A stretch of 42,291 nucleotides of DNA from an uncultured Bacteroidales bacterium (GCA_944325435.1 CALVAC010000024.1:1-42291); one strand, 5' to 3'. Positions 25,303-35,509 are shown, numbered from the stretch's first letter. Notes: generated by a model not told the origin, from the sequence alone. Program-made: numbers and translations.

Positions 25303-27954
25303 ATGGAACTTTCTGCTAAATACAATCCGGCCGAGACGGAAGACAAGTGGTATGCCTGGTGGCTGGAGAACAAGTTTTTCCATTCGGAGCCGGATGAGAG
25401 GGAGCCTTACACGATAGTCATCCCTCCTCCGAATGTGACCGGAATACTGCATATGGGTCATGTCCTCAACAATACGCTTAATGATGTGCTTGTCCGCAAG
25501 GCAAGGATGGACGGAAAGAATGCGTGCTGGGTGCCCGGGACCGACCATGCTTCCATCGCAACCGAGAGCAAGGTGGTAGCAAAGCTCAAGGAGCAGGGAA
25601 TAAGCAAGGAGGATATCTCCAGGGAGGAGTTCCTGCAGCATGCATGGGAATGGAAGGAGAAGCACGGAGGCATAATACTCAGCCAGCTGCGCAAGCTCGG
25701 GGCTTCCTGCGACTGGGACAGGACGAGATTCACAATGGATCCTGATCTCAGCGAGGCTGTCATCAATACTTTCGTGTATTTCTATGACAAGGGTTATATT
25801 TACAGGGGAGTGCGGATGGTCAACTGGGACCCTGTAGGTCTGACTGCGGTGAGCGATGAGGAGGTTATCCACAGGGACACTACCAGCAAGTTCTATCATC
25901 TGAGATATTTCATATCGGACGGGAACGGCAATCCGACAGAGGATTTCCTGACCATTGCCACCACACGTCCGGAGACAATAATGGCGGATGCCGCAATCTG
26001 TGTCAATCCGGCGGATGAGCGGTATCACTGGCTGCGTGGCAAGAAGGTCCTTATCCCTCTCATCAACAAGGAGATACCTGTGATAGAGGACAGCTATGTG
26101 GAGATGGATTTCGGTACCGGCTGTCTGAAAGTGACTCCTGCCCATGATGTGAATGACTATGAGATCGGACTGCGGCACAATCTGCCTGTCCTTGACATAA
26201 TAGATGACCATGGCCGACTGAATGAAAAGGCCCGGATTCTTGTCGGGGAAGACCGTTTCGAGGCCCGCAGGAAGATTGAAAAAATGCTGGCAGAAGCCGG
26301 AAACCTGGTCAAGGTGGAGGACTACACTTCTCCTGTGGGCTATTCGGAGAGAACCGATGCGGTTATCGAACCGAGGCTTTCCATGCAGTGGTTCCTGAAG
26401 ATGGATGCCCTGGCTAAGGATGCCCTTGAATCAGTGGAGAGCGGCCGCGTCAGGCTGATTCCTGACAAATACCGCAACACTTACCGTCACTGGATGGAGA
26501 ATGTACACGACTGGTGCATTTCCCGCCAGCTGTGGTGGGGACAGCAGATACCTGCATACTATCTCCCTGATGGACGGTATGTCGTGGCTCCGACAGCGGA
26601 AAAGGCTCTGGAAAAGGCACGAAAGCTCAATCCTGACATTACGGCCGCAGACCTGAAGCAGGATGAGGATGTGCTGGATACGTGGTTCTCGTCTTGGCTG
26701 TGGCCGATATCCGTTTTCGATCCGCAGATGCCTGGACATCCGGAGCATGTCCCGAACAGGGATCTTGCGTATTATTATCCTACCAATGATCTTGTGACTG
26801 GTCCGGACATCCTGTTCTTCTGGGTGGCGAGAATGATAATGGCAGGTAACGAGTTCATGAAAGATGTGCCTTTCCATAATGTATATCTGACAGGTATTGT
26901 CCGCGACAAGCTCGGGCGGAAGATGTCCAAGACTCTGGGCAATTCCCCTGATCCTCTTGACCTCATAGCGAAGTACGGTGCGGATGGAGTGCGTCTCGGG
27001 ATGCTGCTGTGTACCTCTGCAGGCAACGATATCCTGTTCGATGAGTCCCAGGTGGAGCAGGGCAGGAACTTCTGCAACAAGATATGGAACGCCTTCCGTC
27101 TTGTGTCGCTGTGGAAAGTGGATGAAGGTGCCGCCCAGCCTGAAGCGGCTGCAGCTGCCGTGAAATGGTTCCGCAACAGGCTCGATGAGGCATTGGAGAC
27201 GATGGAGGACCATTATGGAAAATTCCGTCTTTCCGATGCGCTGATGGGGATATACAAACTGTTCTGGGATGATTTCTGCGCGTGGTATCTCGAACTGGTG
27301 AAACCGGCCTACGGGGCGGGCATTGACAGGGTGACATACGATGCCACGACAGGATTTTTCGATGCCTTGCTGAAGATGATACATCCTTTCATGCCGTTCA
27401 TCACTGAAGAACTGTGGCACAGTCTGGCCCCGCGCGGAGACAAGGAGACGATAATGCTTCAGAGGATGCCTGTGGCTGGACGCTATGACAGCGGTTGTAT
27501 CACCGATTTCGAGATGGCAAAGGAGGCGGTGGTGGCCGTGAGGGCGATAAGGCAGCAGAAGAACATTTCTCCGAAAGAGTCGCTGAAACTGCGTATATAC
27601 GGCGGATTCCCTCAGGATATGCTCCCTGTAGTGACCAGGCTGGCGAACATCAGCAGTGTTGAGACCGTGTCCGGTGCGGCTTCCGATGCCGGAGCCGAGA
27701 TCCCGTTCATGGTCGGGACAGTCAAGATGTCCATACCTGCCGCAGGCTTTGTCGATACGGAAAAGGAGAGGACGAAACTGGAGGCTGACCTCAAGTATCA
27801 GGAGGAGTTCCTTGCCATTGTAAGGAAGAAACTCTCCAACGAGAAATTCATCAACGGTGCCCCGGAAAAGGTAGTGGCAGCAGAGAGGAAGAAAGAGGCA
27901 GACTCGATATCCAAGATAGAGAGCATCAAGGCATCCCTTGCGGCTCTGAAGTAG
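25303..27954 (+). CDS. valS: Valyl-tRNA synthetase
   Basis: An 883-residue class Ia synthetase that charges tRNA-Val. The start [17 protein letters not shown] is the family start; the frame runs 20 codons upstream into the promoter and is rejected. HIGH motif is H50-M-G-H53 after PPPNVTG; KMSKS is K540-M-S-K543-T. The editing CP1 domain lies between about 190 and 340 ([13 protein letters not shown], with the expected threonine-rich loop). The C-terminal coiled coil (about 820-883) typical of ValRS is present. It heads a long + strand run of seven genes. Confidence 0.96.
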   Translation: MELSAKYNPAETEDKWYAWWLENKFFHSEPDEREPYTIVIPPPNVTGILHMGHVLNNTLNDVLVRKARMDGKNACWVPGTDHASIATESKVVAKLKEQGISKEDISREEFLQHAWEWKEKHGGIILSQLRKLGASCDWDRTRFTMDPDLSEAVINTFVYFYDKGYIYRGVRMVNWDPVGLTAVSDEEVIHRDTTSKFYHLRYFISDGNGNPTEDFLTIATTRPETIMADAAICVNPADERYHWLRGKKVLIPLINKEIPVIEDSYVEMDFGTGCLKVTPAHDVNDYEIGLRHNLPVLDIIDDHGRLNEKARILVGEDRFEARRKIEKMLAEAGNLVKVEDYTSPVGYSERTDAVIEPRLSMQWFLKMDALAKDALESVESGRVRLIPDKYRNTYRHWMENVHDWCISRQLWWGQQIPAYYLPDGRYVVAPTAEKALEKARKLNPDITAADLKQDEDVLDTWFSSWLWPISVFDPQMPGHPEHVPNRDLAYYYPTNDLVTGPDILFFWVARMIMAGNEFMKDVPFHNVYLTGIVRDKLGRKMSKTLGNSPDPLDLIAKYGADGVRLGMLLCTSAGNDILFDESQVEQGRNFCNKIWNAFRLVSLWKVDEGAAQPEAAAAAVKWFRNRLDEALETMEDHYGKFRLSDALMGIYKLFWDDFCAWYLELVKPAYGAGIDRVTYDATTGFFDALLKMIHPFMPFITEELWHSLAPRGDKETIMLQRMPVAGRYDSGCITDFEMAKEAVVAVRAIRQQKNISPKESLKLRIYGGFPQDMLPVVTRLANISSVETVSGAASDAGAEIPFMVGTVKMSIPAAGFVDTEKERTKLEADLKYQEEFLAIVRKKLSNEKFINGAPEKVVAAERKKEADSISKIESIKASLAALK

Positions 27955-27971
27955 AAGCAGATAGATAATAT

Positions 27972-28397
27972 ATGCGCTCGGAACTTGAACTTGCGGTCAG
28001 ATATTACGAGACTGACCAGATGGGTATAGTCCACCATTCCAACTATATAAGGTATTTTGAATGCGGAAGGTCGGACATGATGGTGAAATACGGCCTGCCT
28101 ATCGAGAGAATCGAGCAGGAAGGAGTGATGTTGCCCGTCATATCTGTGGAATGCCATTACAGGAAATCCGCCGTGATGGGAGACACCCTGAAGATTGTTT
28201 CAAGCATCGACAGGGTTCCTCTTGCCAAGCTGGTGGTCTGGAACGAGGTCTATAACCAGCATGGCGACCTGCTGGCGGATGGCAAGGTGACCCTCGGTTT
28301 CATAGATGCGGAGACAAGGCATCCTGTAAGATGCCCCGGGAAGCTGGCTGCGATAATAGAAGCCAGTCTTGACGGCTCCGGACAGGATATGCGATAA
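27972..28397 (+). CDS. YbgC/FadM-type acyl-CoA thioesterase (hotdog fold)
   Basis: A 141-residue single hotdog-fold protein. The motif RYYETDQMGIVHHSNYIRYFE near the start contains the Asp of the 4-hydroxybenzoyl-CoA thioesterase group. It hydrolyses acyl-CoA or acyl-ACP thioesters in the cytoplasm; the natural substrate is not known. It is 17 bp after valS. The YbgC name in other bacteria is linked to the Tol-Pal cluster, which is absent here. Confidence 0.87.
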   Translation: MRSELELAVRYYETDQMGIVHHSNYIRYFECGRSDMMVKYGLPIERIEQEGVMLPVISVECHYRKSAVMGDTLKIVSSIDRVPLAKLVVWNEVYNQHGDLLADGKVTLGFIDAETRHPVRCPGKLAAIIEASLDGSGQDMR

Positions 28398-28448
28398 CAG
28401 TTTAACAACAGGCCTGCGGGAAGGCAGGTCAGGATAATACGATTGATT

Positions 28449-28664
28449 ATGGTACAGCCAATGGTTTTCGGTCTGGGCGGTTGGGAGATCCTCATAATAG
28501 CCCTGGTGATTCTGCTGATATTCGGAGGATCCAAGATCCCTGAACTGATGAAAGGCCTGGGTAAGGGGGTCAAGAATTTCAAGGAAGGCATCAAAGAAGG
28601 GGATGATGAAGAGAAAAGGGATGATGCCGTTCACCGGATAACGGATAAAAAGGAAGACAAGTAG
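28449..28664 (+). CDS. tatA: Twin-arginine translocase subunit TatA/E
   Basis: A 71-residue membrane protein, the pore-forming part of the Tat system that exports folded proteins. The ATG at 28449 is preferred over a TTG six bases upstream. One transmembrane helix (about residues 10-27, [18 protein letters not shown]) is followed by the FGG hinge and an amphipathic helix ([19 protein letters not shown]), then a charged acidic tail. No tatC is in the window. Its stop codon shares its last base with the GTG start of the next gene. Confidence 0.93.
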   Translation: MVQPMVFGLGGWEILIIALVILLIFGGSKIPELMKGLGKGVKNFKEGIKEGDDEEKRDDAVHRITDKKEDK

Positions 28665-30598
28665 TGATATCGATCAATTCTTTGACTGTCGCCTATGGAG
28701 GGTTTACCCTTCTGGACGACATCAATTTCCATATAAGCGAGAATGACAAGATCGGGCTCGTGGGCAAGAACGGGGCCGGCAAGTCTACCATCCTGAAGCT
28801 GATCTGCGGACTGCAGACACCGACTTCAGGCAAGATTGCCATGACTTCCGGCACGAGAATCGGCTATCTGCCTCAGATTATGGAGCACCATAAGGGCAGG
28901 AGCGTCATAGATGAGGCAATGACGGCGTTTTCCGAACTGTTCGGGATGGAGGATGAGATACAGAAGGTGACTGAGGAGCTGTCTTCGAGAGATGACTATG
29001 AGTCCGCCGGGTATCAGGATCTCATCATCAGGCTCAACGATCTGAATGATGCCCTGGCGATGAGGCAGGCCGAATCGCCCAAGGTGCAGGCAGAGAGGAC
29101 CCTGATGGGGCTCGGTTTCAGATATGAGGAACTGGGGAGGGCCACGGAGACTTTCAGCCAGGGCTGGAATATGCGTATCGAACTTGCCAAGATACTGCTT
29201 TCCCGTCCGGATGTGCTTCTGCTTGACGAGCCGACCAACCATCTCGACATAGAGTCGATAGAGTGGCTTGAGGCATATCTGAAGGATTACAGAGGCTCTA
29301 TGGTGCTGATTTCCCACGACAGGAAGTTTCTGGACAATACGACCGGCCGGACAGTGGAGATAATGCTCGGGCATATCCATGACTACAAGGTGCCGTACAG
29401 CAGATATATGGAGCTGCGCAAGGAAAGGATAGCGCAGCAGAAGGCGGCATACGAGAACCAGCAGAGGATGATCGAGAAGACAGAGGAGTTCATCGAGAAG
29501 TTCCGGTACAAGCCTACGAAGTCCAATCAGGTACAGTCGAGGGTCAAGGCTCTTGAGAAGCTGGAACGGATAGAGGTGGATGAGGAGGACAGGTCTGTCC
29601 TGAGCGTGAAGTTCCCTCCTGCACCGAGGTCTGGAGATGTGGCTTTCAAAGCTACAGGACTGAAGGTGGGATATGGGGACAAGGTCGTGTTTTCGGATGC
29701 TGACATAGAGGTGCGCAGAGGGGAGAAAGTCGCTCTGGTCGGCCGTAACGGTGAGGGCAAGACCACCCTTATGAGGGTGATTATGGGTGAGCTTGAGCCG
29801 ATGGCTGGAGAAGCCAGGACCGGGCACAATGTCAATATCGGGTATTATGCCCAGAACCAGGAGGACATACTCGACAAGAACGATACTGTCTTCGGTACGC
29901 TTGACAGGATTGCAGTGGGAGATATCCGTACGAAACTTAGGGATATCCTTGCGGCCTTCCTTTTCAAAGGCGAGGACATAGACAAGAAGGTCGCTGTCCT
30001 CAGCGGCGGTGAACGTGCAAGGCTTGCCATGGCCAAACTGATGCTCAAGCCCTATAATCTCCTTGCTCTGGATGAACCGACGAACCATATGGATATCCGT
30101 TCCAAGGATATATTGAAGCAGGCATTGCAGGCATACGATGGGACTCTGATAGTGGTGTCCCATGACAGGGATTTTCTCGATGGCCTGGTTGACAAGCTCT
30201 ACGAGTTCCGGGATGGCCGTGTCAAGGAGCATCTCGGAGGTATCCGGGAGTTCCTCGACAGCCGCAGGATAGAGAACCTGAATGAACTGGAGCGGCATAT
30301 CAGGGAAGATGCGGTCCAGGCTCCCGAGAAGCAGGAAAAGAAAACTGCCGCAAAGGAGGAGTATCAGGCAAAGAAGTACATCTCTAAAGAGGAGCGCAGG
30401 ACGAGGAACAGGATTGCATACCTTGAGAAGGGTATAAGCGATATCGAGTCCAGAATGAAGGAACTGGAAACCGTTCTGGCGAATCCCGGGGAGAAAGATG
30501 ACATAATGGAACTTACCAGGTCTTATCTCGAGTGCAAGCGGGAGCTTGATGCCAGGACCGAGGAATGGGCGGCACTCGTAGAGACGCTGGACGAATAA
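28664..30598 (+). CDS. ABC-F family ATPase
   Basis: A 644-residue soluble protein with two ABC ATPase domains and no membrane part, so it acts on the ribosome and is not a transporter. The GTG start overlaps the tatA TAG by one base, and the protein then begins [14 protein letters not shown] as in the family. Walker A motifs are GKNGAGKST (34-42) and GRNGEGKTT (360-368); Walker B are LLLDEPTNHLD and LALDEPTNHMD. The second signature is LSGGERARLAM; the first is FSQGWNMR, with Gln where Gly is usual. A linker with many Arg and Lys (about 240-310) and a C-terminal coiled coil (about 565-644) match the Uup-like group. It may help stalled ribosomes; resistance function is not indicated. Confidence 0.9.
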   Translation: MISINSLTVAYGGFTLLDDINFHISENDKIGLVGKNGAGKSTILKLICGLQTPTSGKIAMTSGTRIGYLPQIMEHHKGRSVIDEAMTAFSELFGMEDEIQKVTEELSSRDDYESAGYQDLIIRLNDLNDALAMRQAESPKVQAERTLMGLGFRYEELGRATETFSQGWNMRIELAKILLSRPDVLLLDEPTNHLDIESIEWLEAYLKDYRGSMVLISHDRKFLDNTTGRTVEIMLGHIHDYKVPYSRYMELRKERIAQQKAAYENQQRMIEKTEEFIEKFRYKPTKSNQVQSRVKALEKLERIEVDEEDRSVLSVKFPPAPRSGDVAFKATGLKVGYGDKVVFSDADIEVRRGEKVALVGRNGEGKTTLMRVIMGELEPMAGEARTGHNVNIGYYAQNQEDILDKNDTVFGTLDRIAVGDIRTKLRDILAAFLFKGEDIDKKVAVLSGGERARLAMAKLMLKPYNLLALDEPTNHMDIRSKDILKQALQAYDGTLIVVSHDRDFLDGLVDKLYEFRDGRVKEHLGGIREFLDSRRIENLNELERHIREDAVQAPEKQEKKTAAKEEYQAKKYISKEERRTRNRIAYLEKGISDIESRMKELETVLANPGEKDDIMELTRSYLECKRELDARTEEWAALVETLDE

Positions 30599-30610
30599 TA
30601 TGCATATATT

Positions 30611-31369
30611 ATGGAAGATAATGTAAAAAGACAATACCTGTACGGGATGCATCCTGTGCTGGAGGCTGTACGCGCAGGGAAGAAATTTGACAAGGTCCTG
30701 CTCAAACAGGGACTTGAAAGCCCACAGTTCCGCGAACTGCTGGACCTTCTCCAGCAGAACGGCATACCATACCAGTTTGTGCCTGTGGAGAAACTCAACC
30801 ATACTGTACGTGGGGCGCATCAGGGGGTCATCGCGTCCATTGCTTCAGTGGACTATGTGTCGCTTGAAGAGATGGTGGATACGGCCCTTGCTGTGACTCC
30901 AAACCCTCTTTTAGTGATTCTTGATGGGGTCAGCGATGTGAGAAACCTCGGAGCCATAGCCAGAACTCTTGAATGCGCGGGCGGTAACGGTATCATCGTC
31001 CCGGCCAAGGGAGGCGCTGCCATCAATGCGGATGCCGTCAAGTCATCTGCCGGAGCACTGATGAGAATCGACATATCCAAGGTGCCGAACCTGAGGTATG
31101 CCGTCTACTATCTGAAGCAGAGCGGATTCAGCATTGTAGCAGCGACAGAGAAAGCGGATGTCAGAATCTATGATACGGATATGACTGGACCGTGCGCCAT
31201 AATAATGGGGTCGGAAGGCAAGGGAATATCTCAGTCGGTCCTGACCCTTGCGGATGTCAGGGCATCCGTTCCCATGTCAGGAGAGATATCCTCTCTCAAT
31301 GTCTCGGCGGCGACTGCGGTAGTCCTGTTCGAGGCGGTAAGACAGAGACTGATAAAGGAGAACAGATAA
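30611..31369 (+). CDS. rlmB: 23S rRNA (guanosine-2'-O-)-methyltransferase, TrmH/SpoU family
   Basis: A 252-residue SPOUT methyltransferase. Residues 8-80 form the substrate-binding domain (LYGMHPVLEAV). SPOUT motifs: DVRNLGAIART with catalytic Arg (motif 1), IIMGSEGKGIS (motif 2), VPMSGEISSLNVSAATAVVLFE (motif 3). By similarity it methylates the 2'-O of a guanosine in 23S rRNA, the RlmB reaction. It is 12 bp after the ABC-F gene, another ribosome-linked factor. Confidence 0.92.
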   Translation: MEDNVKRQYLYGMHPVLEAVRAGKKFDKVLLKQGLESPQFRELLDLLQQNGIPYQFVPVEKLNHTVRGAHQGVIASIASVDYVSLEEMVDTALAVTPNPLLVILDGVSDVRNLGAIARTLECAGGNGIIVPAKGGAAINADAVKSSAGALMRIDISKVPNLRYAVYYLKQSGFSIVAATEKADVRIYDTDMTGPCAIIMGSEGKGISQSVLTLADVRASVPMSGEISSLNVSAATAVVLFEAVRQRLIKENR

Positions 31370-31380
31370 GGACAATTGAT

Positions 31381-32067
31381 ATGCGTAGGTTTACAGCTTT
31401 TTTCATATTCTCCGCTCTGGCGGTGTCTACTGCGTTTGCACAGAAACAGATAGCGGTCGAGCACAGCTACTCCGGATTCACCTCTGTGGAAGCGGGGAAC
31501 TTTTTCGAGATATCCTTCATCCCATCCGATGAATACAAGGTAAGCATAGTCACCGATTCTATGATAGAGAACTATATCCTGGCATACGCCAAGGAAGGTA
31601 CCCTGTATCTGGATGTGGATGAGAAGGCAATGCCATCCGATATCCGACGGATATTCAAGGCCAAGAATCCTGTCCTTGCCATTCCGCATGTCGAGATATA
31701 TTCTCCTGCCCCCAGGTCGGTCAGGATAACAGGCAATTCCGTAATAGACTGCGATTCCGTCCTGGTGACCGACTCGTTCAACCTTATGCTTTCGAAGACA
31801 GCTGCGGTGAAGAAGCTTGATGTGCAGGCGGAGAAAGTGCTGATCGACCTCGACAACAGGGCTCAGGCCTATATGTCAGTGGAAGCGGAGTCCCTGAATG
31901 TCCAGAGTTCGCACAACACTATGGCGGAACTGAGGATAGATGTCAGGAACCTTTCTGTCTATGCTGACAGCTTCGCTTCCGTTGAGCTGTTCGGCAACGC
32001 TGTCTCTATGACTGTCTCTACTGAAGGCAGTGCGAAGATATCGCTGGAACGGCATAGTGAGGACTGA
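31381..32067 (+). CDS. Exported DUF2807 (head GIN domain) protein
   Basis: The ATG at 31381 gives 228 residues with a signal peptide MRRFTAFFIFSALAVSTAFA before QK. The rest is beta-helix-like with repeated V/I/L strands and many Ser, Asp and Asn turns, as in DUF2807, annotated as putative auto-transporter adhesin head GIN domain. Function is unproven; proteins of this kind sit in the periplasm or outer face. It is 11 bp after rlmB and 1 bp before the dipeptidase gene. Confidence 0.82.
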   Translation: MRRFTAFFIFSALAVSTAFAQKQIAVEHSYSGFTSVEAGNFFEISFIPSDEYKVSIVTDSMIENYILAYAKEGTLYLDVDEKAMPSDIRRIFKAKNPVLAIPHVEIYSPAPRSVRITGNSVIDCDSVLVTDSFNLMLSKTAAVKKLDVQAEKVLIDLDNRAQAYMSVEAESLNVQSSHNTMAELRIDVRNLSVYADSFASVELFGNAVSMTVSTEGSAKISLERHSED

Positions 32068-32068
32068 T

Positions 32069-33142
32069 ATGATTGTCCTTGACTCGCATTGCGACACCCC
32101 TTCACAGATTCACCGTCTGAGGAATCTGGCAGTGGACAATGACCATGCCCAGGTCGATTTTCCGAAACTTGCACGCGGGGGAGTGGATGCTGCATTCTTT
32201 GCACTGTATGTCCCTGCAGCCATGCCGGTTGAGAATGCGGCTGATTATGCCCGGCTGCTTCTTGCGGAAGTCCGGGATGCTGTGGATGCGAACAGCGGCA
32301 TCGCTTCCATCGCAACATCTCCTGCTGAAGTGGAAGCCTGCAAGTCGTCCGGGAAATTCGCGGTATGCATAGGGCTAGAGAACGGCTCTCCGATACGGGA
32401 TTACGATATTCTCGGCGGTTTTTTCCGCGATGGAGTGAGATATGTGACCCTGTGCCATTCAAAGGACAATCAGATATGCGATTCGTGCGCCCAGGGGAAC
32501 ACGTGGCACGGACTCAGCCCTTTCGGCAAGGAGATGGTGCGGGAAATGAACAGGCTCGGGATGATGATAGATGTATCCCATGCATCGGATGAGGCATTCT
32601 ATGATGTGCTGCGCTGTTCCGCTGCGCCTGTCATCGCAACGCATTCCTGCTGCCGGGCCCTGGCTTCCCATCCGAGAAACCTTACTGATGACATGATAAG
32701 GGCGATAGCCGGTGCAGGAGGGGTGGTCCAGATAAACTTCTTTCCGGTATTTCTGGATGATGGCTTTGCCGAGATACTGTCAGCAAGCGGTCTGCAGGAA
32801 AAGGGTGAGCCAGTGGAGGCGGATTTCATAGCGGATCCATCCGACCCCGCAAGGCGTGCGGCGTGGTATTCTGTCCTGGATGAGCTCGCTGATCTCCCGA
32901 GACCATCATACAGAAGAATTGCCGACCATATTGACCATGCTGTCCGGGTTGCCGGTATTGATCATGTCGGTCTCGGGTCTGACTTCGATGGGATAGAGGT
33001 CACTCCTGATGGTATGGAGGATGCCGGATGCTTCGGCCGTATATTCGATGAACTGAAGCTCAGGGGGTACAGCGATGGAGACATAGCGAAGATTGCCGGA
33101 GGCAATTTTCTCCGTGTCTGGGACAGTGTACTTTCGCTCTGA
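32069..33142 (+). CDS. Membrane-dipeptidase-type Zn peptidase (M19)
   Basis: A 357-residue enzyme related to renal dipeptidase, which cleaves dipeptides including those with D-residues. The start MIVLDSHCDT begins directly with the metal motif. Zinc ligands are visible: H7 and D9, bridging E104 in IGLENG, H171 in DVSHAS, H192 in ATHSCC, and D305 in GLGSDFDG. No signal peptide is present, so the protein is probably cytoplasmic. One base separates it from the DUF2807 gene, so it is the last gene of the valS run. Confidence 0.92.
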   Translation: MIVLDSHCDTPSQIHRLRNLAVDNDHAQVDFPKLARGGVDAAFFALYVPAAMPVENAADYARLLLAEVRDAVDANSGIASIATSPAEVEACKSSGKFAVCIGLENGSPIRDYDILGGFFRDGVRYVTLCHSKDNQICDSCAQGNTWHGLSPFGKEMVREMNRLGMMIDVSHASDEAFYDVLRCSAAPVIATHSCCRALASHPRNLTDDMIRAIAGAGGVVQINFFPVFLDDGFAEILSASGLQEKGEPVEADFIADPSDPARRAAWYSVLDELADLPRPSYRRIADHIDHAVRVAGIDHVGLGSDFDGIEVTPDGMEDAGCFGRIFDELKLRGYSDGDIAKIAGGNFLRVWDSVLSL

Positions 33143-33172
33143 CTGCATTCCGTATTTTCTTTCCGTGTCGGA

Positions 33173-34075
33173 TCAGGAGTGCGCTTGCCGTTTCTGATAT
33201 ATCACTACTATAGTCACTGTGCACAATATCAGGGCGATGCCAGCAATATTGAGAGGTGAAAGCCTTTCATTCAGAAACAGTACTCCCGTCAGTACTGCAG
33301 TGAAAGGTTCAAGTGCTCCGAATACCGAGGCGAGTGTCGGCCCTGCATTTCTGACGGCATTGACCAGAAAGAAATTGGATACCATTGTACAGACTATGCT
33401 GATGCCAAGTATATAGAGCCATCCTTCCGCTTCTGTCACGATCCGTATCCCGCCTGTCATGCTTCCGCCGATGATAAAATACGTTGCGCTCAAGCCAAGG
33501 ACATAGATTGTGAGTTTTGTGGATTCAATGCTGTCCGCCCCGGTCTTCCTCAGCAGTATCACATATCCGGCATAGCAGAGCACGGATGCGGCTGAGGCCA
33601 GTATCCCTTTCATCTTGTCCCCTCCCTGGACTTCCGCAGTATCTCCTGAAGCAAGGCAGAATGCTCCGATGACTGAAAGTATGATGGCGATGATGATCAC
33701 CGGAGACTTCTTCTCTCCGAAGATGAACATCATACAGAATGCTACCACGACGGGATATGAGAAGTGTATTGTAGAAGCTACTCCGCTCGCTATGTTTGCG
33801 TAACCTATCAGGAGGGTGAAAGATGTAAGTGCCCTGAATATGCTCAAGAGAAATATCTTCCCGAATTCCCTGCCGGTAATTCTCAATGATTTCCTGCCGG
33901 CTGCAGCTATGATGCATAATGCCAGTGCAGCGACTCCCCATCTGTACGAGAGGATATCCAGCGTGCCCAGTCCAAGGGCGAGAAGAGATACGCTGAAAAA
34001 AGGGGAGAACCCGAATGTCGAAGAGGATATGATGGCATCTATTATGCCTCTTGTCTTGCTTTCCAGCCTGCTCAT
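33173..34075 (-). CDS. EamA-family (DMT) transporter
   Basis: A 300-residue inner-membrane protein made of two EamA repeats, each of five helices, ten in all. The second repeat ends with GPTLASVFGALEPFTAVLTGVLFLNERLSPLNIAGIALI, the usual EamA signature. These drug/metabolite transporters export amino acids or other small molecules; substrate is unknown. It stands alone between convergent dipeptidase and upstream cinA, with two inverted repeats in its leader region. Confidence 0.9.
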   Translation of the reverse strand: MSRLESKTRGIIDAIISSSTFGFSPFFSVSLLALGLGTLDILSYRWGVAALALCIIAAAGRKSLRITGREFGKIFLLSIFRALTSFTLLIGYANIASGVASTIHFSYPVVVAFCMMFIFGEKKSPVIIIAIILSVIGAFCLASGDTAEVQGGDKMKGILASAASVLCYAGYVILLRKTGADSIESTKLTIYVLGLSATYFIIGGSMTGGIRIVTEAEGWLYILGISIVCTMVSNFFLVNAVRNAGPTLASVFGALEPFTAVLTGVLFLNERLSPLNIAGIALILCTVTIVVIYQKRQAHS

Positions 34076-34099
34076 ATCTTTGAATCCTAATTGTCTCTT

Positions 34100-34127
34100 T
34101 TTCTCAGCTCCATCTCAGACTGAGAAA
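34100..34127. repeat. Competing CTCAG/CTGAG inverted repeats before the EamA gene
   Basis: TTTCTCAG (34100-34107) and TCTCAG (34113-34118) can each pair with CTGAGAAA (34120-34127). The pairings are mutually exclusive. This lies 25-52 bp upstream of the EamA start, so it would be in its mRNA leader or be an operator. Confidence 0.5.
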
Positions 34128-34148
34128 CGGCAGTATTGGGCCTTTATG

Positions 34149-34193
34149 TGATATAACAAAAATGTTATTGATTAAAACTACTTTGTTATATCA
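34149..34193. repeat. Perfect 12-bp inverted repeat between cinA and the EamA gene
   Basis: TGATATAACAAA (34149-34160) and TTTGTTATATCA (34182-34193) are exact complements with a 21-base A/T-rich loop. Located 9 bp past the cinA stop. It could end the pyrD-cinA transcript or control the EamA gene. There is no clear T run after it on the - strand. Confidence 0.6.
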
Positions 34194-34201
34194 GTTGCTG
34201 C

Positions 34202-35509
34202 TCATTTATTTAGGTTTGACATAACGATTCCGGTGTCAGATTCAATCTTTTTTCTCAGGACATCGAGGGCGGATGAGGCGAAACGCTCTATGTTGCGTGT
34301 CCGGTCGCTGCTGTAGCGGAATTTTCTTGTCTCTGTACCGCTTTCCGATGTGACTCCGACCCATACTGTACCTACCGGATTCTCATCTGTCCCGCCATCG
34401 GGCCCGGCTATCCCTGTGGTGGAGATGGCGAAGTCGCTCCCGGTGATTCTCCTGACTCCTTGTGCCATCTGTGCTGCACATTCACTGCTGACTACACCGT
34501 ATTCTTCAATGACGGAAGGGGAGACTCCGAGTATCCTTTCCTTGACACTTATCGCGTATGAGGTGACCGATCCCAGGTAATATCCGGATGCTCCTGGCAC
34601 GGAAGTCAGCAGTCTGGATATCATTCCTCCTGTACACGATTCGGCTGCACTTACTGTCTTGCCTGACATTCTGAGCATCTTGCCGATCACTTCCTGAAGG
34701 GTTGTGTCGTAACCGGCGTATATGGCATCTCCGAGCAACGGCTTCAGTCTTTCAAGCTCTTTGCTTATCCTGCTGTCCTGTTCTTCACGCACGCCTCCGT
34801 ATATCGACAGCCTAAGCCTCACTCCCTTGACAGGGTCAGGAAGGTATGCGAGATGCATGTCGTCAGGCAGGCTGTCTTCCCATTCTGCAATCATTTTCGA
34901 GAGGGCTGATTCGGCTATGCCGTATGTCATGACAGTGCGGTGGCAGATTTCTGTCAGGCTGTGATGTCCTTTTATGTCACCAAGGACATCGGGCAATGCT
35001 CCTTCAGCCTCATACGGTACCCCGGGCAGGGAATACAGAGTGCAAGGATGGCCGAATTCAGTGCCGGTAAACCGGAATACCATAACCGGCGCTGTCCCGA
35101 GCCTGTTCTGGATGACTTCGCACCTGTCCGGCACAAGCGCCTGTGCCCTGTTGATGTCCAGGACATCAAGCCCTCTGGAATGCAGTATCCTTTCTATTGT
35201 CTCCAGCTGTTCCTTGTTCTCGACATATCCCGTGCTTCCAGACAGTTCTGCAAGCGCTGATTTTGTGATATCATCCTTTGTCGGGCCGAGACCGCCAGTC
35301 ACTATCACTATGTCGTTCTGTCTGAGTTCGGTTTCAAGTGTACCGATGATGTCTTCGCGCACATCCCCGAAAGACACCATCCTTGTTACCTTCACTCCGA
35401 TGCTTTCAAGAGCGGAGGCGATATGTGATGAATTCGTGTCGACAATCTGTCCGATGAGTATCTCATCCCCTATTGTGCAGACCGATGCCTGTATCAGTTC
35501 TCTGTGCAT
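34202..35509 (-). CDS. cinA: CinA: nucleotide-binding/nicotinamide-nucleotide amidase family protein
   Basis: A 435-residue two-domain protein. The N-terminal domain (about 1-170; VCTIGDEILIGQIVDTNS, VTGGLGPTKDD) is of the MoaB/MogA type, with pyrophosphatase activity in known CinA proteins. The C-terminal domain (about 270-425; AESCTGGMISRLLTSVPG, SEGV-like VSSECAAQMAQGVR, STTGIAGPDGG) is the PncC amidase that converts nicotinamide mononucleotide to nicotinic acid mononucleotide. The pair recycles damaged pyridine nucleotides. It starts within the end of pyrD (16-bp overlap), so translation is coupled. Confidence 0.94.
   Translation of the reverse strand: MHRELIQASVCTIGDEILIGQIVDTNSSHIASALESIGVKVTRMVSFGDVREDIIGTLETELRQNDIVIVTGGLGPTKDDITKSALAELSGSTGYVENKEQLETIERILHSRGLDVLDINRAQALVPDRCEVIQNRLGTAPVMVFRFTGTEFGHPCTLYSLPGVPYEAEGALPDVLGDIKGHHSLTEICHRTVMTYGIAESALSKMIAEWEDSLPDDMHLAYLPDPVKGVRLRLSIYGGVREEQDSRISKELERLKPLLGDAIYAGYDTTLQEVIGKMLRMSGKTVSAAESCTGGMISRLLTSVPGASGYYLGSVTSYAISVKERILGVSPSVIEEYGVVSSECAAQMAQGVRRITGSDFAISTTGIAGPDGGTDENPVGTVWVGVTSESGTETRKFRYSSDRTRNIERFASSALDVLRKKIESDTGIVMSNLNK

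Noticed and set aside
25063..26211. 382-codon open frame on the - strand
   Set aside because: Antisense to the 5' part of valS and its promoter repeats. No start context or domain; the [14 protein letters not shown] stretch comes from the repeat.
26431..27420. 329-codon open frame on the - strand
   Set aside because: Antisense to valS between its conserved motifs; shadow frame.
28412..28429. Small CCTGC/GCAGG hairpin before tatA
   Set aside because: Only 5-6 bp, no T run and no conservation evidence; too weak to call a terminator or a control element.
28826..30820. Long 664-codon open frame on the - strand
   Set aside because: It lies fully antisense to the ABC-F gene and the start of rlmB, whose motifs are complete. 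Its product is His- and Leu-rich low-quality sequence with no domain, as expected from a mirrored codon bias.
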